Shown here: in pieces, positions 1 to 5,254 of the stretch
Layout of the letters: the number at the start of each line of letters is the position of its first letter
Numbering within the stretch: position 1 is the stretch's first letter
Source of the DNA: Novosphingobium sp.
GTDB lineage: Bacteria; Pseudomonadota; Alphaproteobacteria; Sphingomonadales; Sphingomonadaceae
DNA length: 8,606 nt
Assembly: GCA_020853995.1 (NCBI GenBank)
Contig: JADYXV010000386.1
Location: 1-8,606 of the forward strand
Reading direction: 5' to 3'
Notes under the pieces: model-generated
Database searches by the model: none
Told to the model about the DNA's origin: nothing
Seen by the model: the letters and a program-made list of their open reading frames with translations, nothing else
Position numbers and translations under genes: made by a program

Positions 1-8
1 CTCCGAAC

Positions 9-13
9 AGGGA
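9..13 (+). promoter_or_regulatory. Ribosome binding site for the DUF475 gene
   Basis: AGGGA lies 7 nt before the TTG codon at 21. No ATG or GTG in this frame lies between the left edge and that codon. The site therefore supports an unusual TTG start. The promoter and any upstream riboswitch (some YkoY relatives carry a manganese-sensing yybP-ykoY element) would lie left of the window. Confidence 0.55.
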
Positions 14-20
14 ATTCAGT

Positions 21-1091
21 TTGCTTCTCCGCTTCTACAAGGGATCGATCCTTTTCACGCTGGTGTGTCTGGCATTGGCAGCCGGCTATGGCTGGATGCA
101 GACCGGCACGATGAGCGGCACGCTATCGCTGCTGTGGATCGTGTTCGTCCTGTCGATCCTCGAAATCTCGCTGTCGTTTGACAATGCCGTGGTCAACGCC
201 GCCGTTCTCGAAGACATGGACGAAGTATGGCAAAAGCGTTTCCTTACATGGGGCATGATCATCGCCGTCTTCGGAATGCGGATCGTCTTCCCGTTGGCGA
301 TTGTCGCGATTGCTGCAGGCCTTGGCCCGATTGAGGCGCTCACGCTGTCTCTCAATGATCCCAAGCGTTACGAGGAGATCGTCAGCAGCGCCCATGTCGG
401 CATTGCAGGCTTTGGCGGCGCTTTCCTTGCGATGGTGGGCTTGTCGTTCTTTTTCGACGGCGAAAAGGACGTGCACTGGATCAAATGGATCGAAGAAAAG
501 CTGGCTGTCGTATCGAACATCAAGGCGGCTGAAATCGCGCTGCTGCTGCTGACAATCTATGCCATCTCGCTCACCCTATCGGCTGACGATGCGCTGACTT
601 TCGTCATTTCGGGCGTGCTGGGTCTTGTCACCTTCATTGCGGTGGAAGCCTTGGGCACCATCCTTGAAATGCGTGATGAGGCGCAGAAGGCAGCAGGCAT
701 GGTAGTGCGATCAGGCCTTGGCGGCTTCCTTTACCTCAACGTGCTGGACGCCTCGTTCAGCTTTGACGGGGTGATCGGGGCATTTGCCCTGTCCAACAAC
801 ATGGTGATCATTGCACTGGGCCTGTCCATCGGCGCAATGTTCGTGCGTTCTATGACGATCATGCTGGTACAGAAGGGCACGCTTTCAGAATATCGCTACC
901 TTGAGCACGGCGCATTCTGGGCCATCATTGCCTTGGGCGCGATCATGCTACTTTCGGCGCGCTATCACATTCCAGAAACCATCACCGGCCTGATTGGCGC
1001 TGCGATGATCGGCTTGTCGCTGTGGTGGTCTGTCCGTCACAAGCGGAACAACCCCGATACTGAAATCGAGGTGGCAATTCGCGCCGATTGA
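21..1091 (+). CDS. DUF475 family integral membrane protein (TerC/YkoY superfamily), putative metal-ion exporter
   Basis: A 356-residue polytopic inner-membrane protein of the DUF475 family, part of the TerC superfamily. Visible family hallmarks are acidic residues buried in membrane helices: E48 and SFDNA (52-56, D54/N55) in an early helix, SADDA (187-191, D189/D190) mid-protein, and DASFSFDG (243-250, D243/D249) followed by NN at 259-260. I see about eight to nine hydrophobic segments: roughly 8-25, 34-58, 76-100, 125-145, 170-186, 192-214, 232-275, 297-313 and 318-337. The C-terminal tail is charged and cytoplasmic-looking. The start is TTG at 21, with AGGGA at 9-13 and 7-nt spacing; the N-terminus there (MLLRFYKGS, then a helix) fits family starts. 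The frame is open to the left edge, so a slightly longer form cannot be excluded. Relatives YkoY and TerC-like proteins in Bacillus are linked to manganese export, so metal efflux is an inference, not shown here. It converges on the racemase gene and is probably unrelated to the minus-strand operon. Confidence 0.9.
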   Translation: MLLRFYKGSILFTLVCLALAAGYGWMQTGTMSGTLSLLWIVFVLSILEISLSFDNAVVNAAVLEDMDEVWQKRFLTWGMIIAVFGMRIVFPLAIVAIAAGLGPIEALTLSLNDPKRYEEIVSSAHVGIAGFGGAFLAMVGLSFFFDGEKDVHWIKWIEEKLAVVSNIKAAEIALLLLTIYAISLTLSADDALTFVISGVLGLVTFIAVEALGTILEMRDEAQKAAGMVVRSGLGGFLYLNVLDASFSFDGVIGAFALSNNMVIIALGLSIGAMFVRSMTIMLVQKGTLSEYRYLEHGAFWAIIALGAIMLLSARYHIPETITGLIGAAMIGLSLWWSVRHKRNNPDTEIEVAIRAD

Positions 1092-1103
1092 TTGCCGGAA
1101 CAA

Positions 1104-1131
1104 CGCTGCCGTCCGCAACGGGACGGCAGCG
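1104..1131. terminator. Inverted repeat between convergent genes, likely bidirectional terminator
   Basis: A perfect 11-bp stem, CGCTGCCGTCC (1104-1114) with GGACGGCAGCG (1121-1131), closes on a 6-nt loop. It sits in the 46-bp gap between the stops of two convergent genes, the expected place for a shared terminator. It lacks an adjacent T-run on either strand. On the plus strand the nearest run is six T at 1147-1152, 15 nt past the stem and inside the 3' end of the racemase gene. It may be a U-poor hairpin terminator or simply an mRNA 3'-end stabiliser. Confidence 0.65.
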
Positions 1132-1137
1132 CCTTAG

Positions 1138-2199
1138 TCAGTTGCGTTTTTTGAGCGTAGGCTGTGGCGCCGGAGTGCCAAGGAAGCGCGGAGCAGGCCC
1201 CGGCATCAGGAACCCGTCCTCTTCAACGAAAGTGCCGCGCGCCACGTTATGTGGATGCTGCGGGGCTTCCCGCAAGCTGAGGACCGGAGCAAAGCATATG
1301 TCTGTCCCGTCCATGATGGCGCACCATTCATCGCGCGTCTTGGTGAGGAACAGCGCGGTTAACCGGTCCTTGAGATGCGGCCATTTCCTCGCATCCATTT
1401 GCACCGAGAACTCGGGGTCTTGGCTCAATCCGGTCTTTTCCAGCAGCAGGGCATAAAACTGCGGCTCTATCGAACCTATCGAGACATGTTTGCCATCGCG
1501 TGTTTCATACGTGTCGTAGAAGTGCGCGCCACCATCCAGCAAGTTGACCCCGCGTTCATCCTTCCACATCCCATTGCCCAGAAAGGTGTAAGTCATGGCA
1601 GACAAGATTGCCGCGCCATCGACCATCGCGCAATCCACCACTTGCCCCTTGCCCGTGCGTTGGGCCGAAAATACGGCTGCCATCACACCAAAAGCCATAA
1701 CCATCCCGCCACCGCCAAAATCGCCGACAAGGTTCACCGGAAACTGAGGCTTGCCGCCTGCCTGCCCAAAGCCATGCAAAGCTCCGGATAAAGCGATGTA
1801 ATTGATATCATGGCCAGCCAATGGCGCCATCGGGCCATCCTGCCCCCACCCCGTCATGCGGCCGTAGACCAGCCTCGGATTATCTGCCAGCAACACGTCC
1901 GGCCCCAGTCCAAGACGTTCCATCACGCCCGGGCGGAAGCCTTCGACAATGACATCTGCCTCTTTCGCTAGAGATCGGATCTGGGCGATTGCCTCGGGAT
2001 CTTTGAGATTAAGCTCAAGACGCTCACGGTTGCGGTTCAGAATGTCGCGCTCACCGCGATCGCCAACACGATCACCCTTGGCAGGACGATCAATCCGGAT
2101 GACCCGCGCACCATGGTCGGCCAGCATCATGCAAGCAAAAGGCGCGGGGCCGATTCCCGCAAATTCAAGTACCGTTAGCCCTTCAAGTGCGCCGGCCAT
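1138..2199 (-). CDS. Alpha-methylacyl-CoA racemase (CaiB/BaiF CoA-transferase family III fold)
   Basis: A 353-residue cytoplasmic enzyme expected to epimerise 2-methylacyl-CoA thioesters (R to S), so that branched or sterol side chains can enter beta-oxidation. The start (EGLTVLEFAGIGPAPFACMM, residues 6-25) is the typical racemase N-terminus, with IDRP at 36-39. The residues matching the catalytic set of Mycobacterium tuberculosis MCR (H126, D156, E241) are all present at a constant +4 offset: H130 in GHDINY, D160 in GDFGGGG and E245 in GSIEPQF. This favours a racemase over a formyl- or carnitine-CoA transferase, whose nucleophile is an aspartate elsewhere in the fold. Length matches the family (about 355-380). 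The ATG at 2199 has GGAG 8 nt upstream. The gene lies 75 bp after the TPR gene on the same strand, so it may be read through from the operon or have its own promoter. No functional link to exopolysaccharide is evident; the substrate is unknown. Confidence 0.92.
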   Translation of the reverse strand: MAGALEGLTVLEFAGIGPAPFACMMLADHGARVIRIDRPAKGDRVGDRGERDILNRNRERLELNLKDPEAIAQIRSLAKEADVIVEGFRPGVMERLGLGPDVLLADNPRLVYGRMTGWGQDGPMAPLAGHDINYIALSGALHGFGQAGGKPQFPVNLVGDFGGGGMVMAFGVMAAVFSAQRTGKGQVVDCAMVDGAAILSAMTYTFLGNGMWKDERGVNLLDGGAHFYDTYETRDGKHVSIGSIEPQFYALLLEKTGLSQDPEFSVQMDARKWPHLKDRLTALFLTKTRDEWCAIMDGTDICFAPVLSLREAPQHPHNVARGTFVEEDGFLMPGPAPRFLGTPAPQPTLKKRN

Positions 2200-2216
2200 G
2201 ACGAAATCTCCACCAT
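2199..2216. repeat. Copy 1 of an exact 18-bp direct repeat (racemase leader)
   Basis: TGACGAAATCTCCACCAT on the plus strand, identical to 3585-3602. On the minus strand it reads ATGGTGGAGATTTCGTCA. This copy holds the Shine-Dalgarno and ends on the A of the racemase ATG. Identity stops at both ends (flanking bases differ). Significance is unknown. Confidence 0.9.
2208..2211 (-). promoter_or_regulatory. Ribosome binding site of the racemase gene
   Basis: Read on the minus strand, GGAG (in GTGGAG) stands 8 nt before the ATG at 2199 and fixes that start. The whole site lies inside an 18-bp sequence that recurs exactly at 3585-3602 in the TPR gene. The remainder of the 75-bp gap (2200-2274) holds no convincing -35/-10 pair and no strong hairpin. 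Confidence 0.65.
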
Positions 2217-2274
2217 TAATCGAATGATTGAGCGGTGGATTAGTGACGCATCCGACCCCTGTCGAGGGACCATT

Positions 2275-3870
2275 TCACGATGGATTGCGCAAAGTCCGCG
2301 CATGCAATACCGCCTCGATCCTGGCTGCGCCATCGCGATCACCCAAAGCCGTGCGGCCATCAGACAATAACTTGAGCGCCTGCGGATTGCCTGGATTTTG
2401 CTTCAGAAACCGCGCCACGAGGGCATTGGCATCTGCATGACGGCCAAGTGCACGCATTGCTTGATCGATCCGCAGCAATGTTGGCAGATTGAAACGGATC
2501 ATTGCCGCGCGGCCATACATATCCAGCGCGCCCAGTTTGTTATCCAGCATCATGCGGGCATCGCCAGATAACAGCCAGGCATCCGCTGCACCGGGATTGG
2601 CCAATCGCAGGCGGTCTGCCACAGCCTGCGCCCGCAACCCGTCACCAGCGGCAATCAGTCCGCGAATATAAGGCACAGCGCTGCCGGCAAGGTTCGGAGC
2701 ATCGCCATACCCGATGGCCAGCGCGGCCAGAGGTTGGGCCGGGGGAATTGGCCCCGCCTGCCGTGAACCGGTATCCGCTGCCCGTGCGAGCATCGCTGCT
2801 GCGTCAGGCTTTCTGCCCAGAGCAGAATAAGCCTGAGCGGTATTTGTCAGCAAGTAAGGCGGTGCGAAATCCTGCCGTGCCCAAAGGTCAGCGGCATCAA
2901 CTGCCTCTGCGTTCAATTCCTGGCGTCGCAGCGCACGGACAAAGAGCATCCGTGCCTGCAAATTGTCAGGTTGCAAGCGTACAAGACGGGTAAACTGGCC
3001 GACAGCCAGATTGCCATTGCCCGCACGGTATTCCAGAATCCCGTTCAACAAAATGGCCGCTGGCACATCTCGCAACGCCGTGCCGGTTTGCTGAAGAATC
3101 TTGCGGGCCAGCGCCGTTTGTCCTGCCCTTGCCGCCAAAACCGCTTGCAGATACAGCGCGCGCGGATTGCCCCTGTCGACTGCCGCCAACCTGCGGCACA
3201 CCACAAGCATGGCCTTGTACTGGCCCATGTCACCAAGCGTTGCGGCATATTCGCCGAGCAGGCCAACATCATCTGGCGCGACTTGCAAACCAGCCTCGAA
3301 CCAAGGCAACGACGCAAAAAGCCCGAATTGTTCGCGGATCAGGACCCCGCGCAGTTCAAGGACGCGCGGGTCAACCGGGTCAAACTGCACCGCACGTTCG
3401 GCGGCCTCAATGGCTTGCGCTTGCTCGCCTCCGGCAAAACGCAGGCGTGCAATATCGGCCCACAGCGCTGCACTTTCGGCTTTAAGCTGCAAAGCCTGAT
3501 CAAACGCCTGCCCGGCTTTGGGCAAATGCCCGTCTGCCAGTTCCAGTCGCCCGCGCATGTGCCAGCCCTGGCCTGCGCTTTCGCTGACGAAATCTCCACC
3601 ATAAAGCACTTTGCGCGCTTCTCGCAGGTCACCCTGGATCAGCAGCGCCTCTCCCAGTTGTGCCCGTACAGCATCGGTTGCGACACCATTGCGCAACACA
3701 GAGCGCAAAGGTGCTTCGGCCGCGATTCCATCGCCCTTGGTCAGTGCCGCGCGCGCTTTTTCCAGCGCCGCATGCAAAGCATCGCCAGCAGCGTCGCCGC
3801 GCACAGGCGCTGCCAGCGCCAGTACCAGCAGGGCGACCGTCGCGCCGATCTGCCTTGGGTAGCGCCGCAT
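2275..3870 (-). CDS. Secreted TPR-repeat protein of the PrsK/PrsR operon
   Basis: A 531-residue protein with a Sec-type N-terminus: MRRYPRQ, hydrophobic core about 9-21, and likely cleavage near APVRG/D or DAA/G (25-29). There is no lipobox cysteine, so it should be soluble in the periplasm. From about residue 30 onward it is alanine- and leucine-rich helical repeat. TPR-like units are visible at about 65-95, 100-133 (RGRLELADGHLPKAGQAFDQ), 134-167, 200-230, 235-262, 270-303 (NGILEYRAGNGNLAVGQFTR) and 430-460 to 497-520. The start at 3870 is chosen because the signal sequence begins there and prsR ends only 4 bp upstream; a longer reading from 3981 would only overlap prsR. AAGG is just 2 nt from the ATG, a poor spacing that suggests translation coupled to prsR. 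XrtA/PEP-CTERM loci often encode a TPR protein (PrsT), but PrsT is about 900 residues and a lipoprotein, so this is not clearly PrsT. A scaffold role in polysaccharide assembly or export is inference. Confidence 0.85.
   Translation of the reverse strand: MRRYPRQIGATVALLVLALAAPVRGDAAGDALHAALEKARAALTKGDGIAAEAPLRSVLRNGVATDAVRAQLGEALLIQGDLREARKVLYGGDFVSESAGQGWHMRGRLELADGHLPKAGQAFDQALQLKAESAALWADIARLRFAGGEQAQAIEAAERAVQFDPVDPRVLELRGVLIREQFGLFASLPWFEAGLQVAPDDVGLLGEYAATLGDMGQYKAMLVVCRRLAAVDRGNPRALYLQAVLAARAGQTALARKILQQTGTALRDVPAAILLNGILEYRAGNGNLAVGQFTRLVRLQPDNLQARMLFVRALRRQELNAEAVDAADLWARQDFAPPYLLTNTAQAYSALGRKPDAAAMLARAADTGSRQAGPIPPAQPLAALAIGYGDAPNLAGSAVPYIRGLIAAGDGLRAQAVADRLRLANPGAADAWLLSGDARMMLDNKLGALDMYGRAAMIRFNLPTLLRIDQAMRALGRHADANALVARFLKQNPGNPQALKLLSDGRTALGDRDGAARIEAVLHARTLRNPS
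3585..3602. repeat. Copy 2 of the exact 18-bp direct repeat (inside the TPR gene)
   Basis: This is the same 18 bases as at 2199-2216, here coding for residues GGDFVS (about 91-96) of the TPR protein. On the minus strand GGAG is followed 8 nt later by AGC, not a start codon, so it is not a working internal ribosome binding site. The bases around it also form a small stem, TTTCG (3580-3584) with CGAAA (3588-3592), not shared with copy 1. Confidence 0.85.
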
Positions 3871-3874
3871 TGCC

Positions 3875-5254
3875 TTACGTTTGCAGATCGTATTGCTTAA
3901 GCAAGTCGTACAAGGTCGGCCGGCTGATCCCCAGCATTTTTGCCGTGCTCGAAATATTGCCCTCACTTCGTGCCAAGGCATGGCGGATAACCTTGCGATC
4001 GGTTGCTTCTCGCGCGGTCTTGAGGTTCAGCGGCATAACCTGATCTTGCGCAGAATGCGGCAGATCAAGATCTGCAGCGGTCACAAGTTTGCCATCTGCC
4101 ATGATCACCGCGCGCTTTATCCGGTTCTCCAGTTCCCGCACGTTGCCCGGCCAGTTCCAGCTGTCGATGGCCGCCAGCGCATCGGGCGCAAGGCCTTTGA
4201 CTTGGGGGTTCATCTCGGCTGCAAACCGCAACAGGAATGTCTTGGCAAGCAAGGTGGCATCGCCCGGACGCTCGGCAAGGCTGGGGATACGCACCACGAT
4301 TTCGGCCAGGCGATAATACAGATCTTCGCGAAAGCGGTTATCGGCAATCATCGCTTCAAGGTTTTGGTGGGTGGCGCAAACGATGCGCGTATCAACCTCG
4401 ATAGAGCGCCGCCCCCCGATGCGTTCAATGGTGCGCTCCTGCAAAAACCGCAGCAGCTTCACTTGAAGCTGTAAAGGAATGTCACCCACTTCATCGAGGA
4501 ACAACGTACCGCCACTGGCCGGTTCAATCTTGCCTTCGGTGGTTTTTACAGCGCCGGTAAATGCCCCCTTTTCATGCCCGAACAATTCGCTTTCAAGCAG
4601 GTTTTCGGGAATGGCTGCACAGTTGATCGCGATGAAAGATCCGGTCGCGCGGTTCGATGCATCATGCAGGCCGCGCGCCAGCAATTCCTTGCCGGTGCCG
4701 CTCGCCCCCAACAGCATCACCGAGGCGTTGGTATTGGCAACCCGTTCGATTGTGCGGGCAACTTTCACCATTTCAGGTGCCGCCGTTATCATCCGGCCCA
4801 GAACCTTATTGTCCGACGAAGCGCGGCTTGCCAGATTGCGGTTCTCCGTTTCAATCTGTGAAAGATGCAACGCGCGCCGGACGATCAATCCCAGCGCATC
4901 GATATCAACCGGCTTCTGGTAAAAATCATAGGCGCCCTTCTCTATCGCCCTCAGCGCCGATTCACGCGCGCCATGCCCCGAGGCGACGATGACCTTCAGA
5001 TCAGGACGCAGCGCCATCATTTCATCAAGCACGGCGAACCCTTCCGTCGTGCCATCGGGATCTGGCGGCAGGCCAAGATCAAGCGTTACCACCACCGGTT
5101 CTTCTGACCGCAACAAAGTAAGCGCGCTAGCCCGGTCACCGGCGATAACCACCTCGAAATCTTCGTAGGCCCACTTCAATTGTGCCTGAAGGCCGGGATC
5201 ATCCTCGACGATCAGCAGCACAGGGCGTTTTTGGGAATGGGTATCGCTCATCAT
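3875..5254 (-). CDS. prsR: PEP-CTERM-box response regulator PrsR (sigma-54-dependent activator)
   Basis: A 459-residue NtrC-type regulator, partner of PrsK. The receiver domain (about 11-130) has D18/D19, phospho-acceptor D59 in TLDLGLPP, S92 and K114 in QKPVD. The stretch DLGLPPDPDGTTEGF (59-73) is characteristic of the PrsR subfamily rather than of NtrC or ZraR. The central AAA+ domain (about 150-385) has Walker A GASGTGKE (183-190), an intact GAFTGA loop (230-235) for sigma-54 contact, Walker B TLFLDE (250-255) and the arginine-finger region FREDLYYRL (308-316). A Fis-type helix-turn-helix ends the protein (about 430-457, with TAKMLGISRPTLYDLL). When phosphorylated it should open promoters with -24/-12 elements. 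Two start codons are possible in ATGATGA: the ATG at 5254 overlaps the prsK stop by 4 bp, and the ATG at 5251 by 1 bp. AGAAGG at 5259-5264 is 4 nt from the first and 7 nt from the second, so the second (458 residues) may be the real start. Translation is coupled to prsK. Confidence 0.95.
   Translation of the reverse strand: MMSDTHSQKRPVLLIVEDDPGLQAQLKWAYEDFEVVIAGDRASALTLLRSEEPVVVTLDLGLPPDPDGTTEGFAVLDEMMALRPDLKVIVASGHGARESALRAIEKGAYDFYQKPVDIDALGLIVRRALHLSQIETENRNLASRASSDNKVLGRMITAAPEMVKVARTIERVANTNASVMLLGASGTGKELLARGLHDASNRATGSFIAINCAAIPENLLESELFGHEKGAFTGAVKTTEGKIEPASGGTLFLDEVGDIPLQLQVKLLRFLQERTIERIGGRRSIEVDTRIVCATHQNLEAMIADNRFREDLYYRLAEIVVRIPSLAERPGDATLLAKTFLLRFAAEMNPQVKGLAPDALAAIDSWNWPGNVRELENRIKRAVIMADGKLVTAADLDLPHSAQDQVMPLNLKTAREATDRKVIRHALARSEGNISSTAKMLGISRPTLYDLLKQYDLQT

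Noticed and set aside
655..670. Sigma-54-like GGGCAC-N5-TTGA on the plus strand
   Set aside because: It lacks the invariant GC of the -12 element (GA instead) and lies inside the DUF475 coding region with no gene start after it.
2225..2262. Possible minus-strand promoter (TCGACA, then ACTAAT or TAATCC)
   Set aside because: Spacing is 15 nt for the better -10, and the 17-nt alternative has only two matching -10 bases; too weak to call.
2971..3900. A 309-codon open frame on the plus strand opposite the TPR gene
   Set aside because: It is antisense to a clear TPR gene with a signal peptide. Its product is rich in Arg, Gln and Cys with no recognisable fold, as expected from an opposite-strand frame in GC-rich DNA.
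3871..3981. Longer TPR protein starting at 3981
   Set aside because: It would overlap prsR by about 107 bp and put 37 non-hydrophobic residues before an evident signal sequence; the ATG at 3870 is the natural start.
4605..4620. TGGC-N8-TTGA on the plus strand
   Set aside because: The -12 GC is absent, and it is antisense inside prsR with no downstream plus-strand gene.
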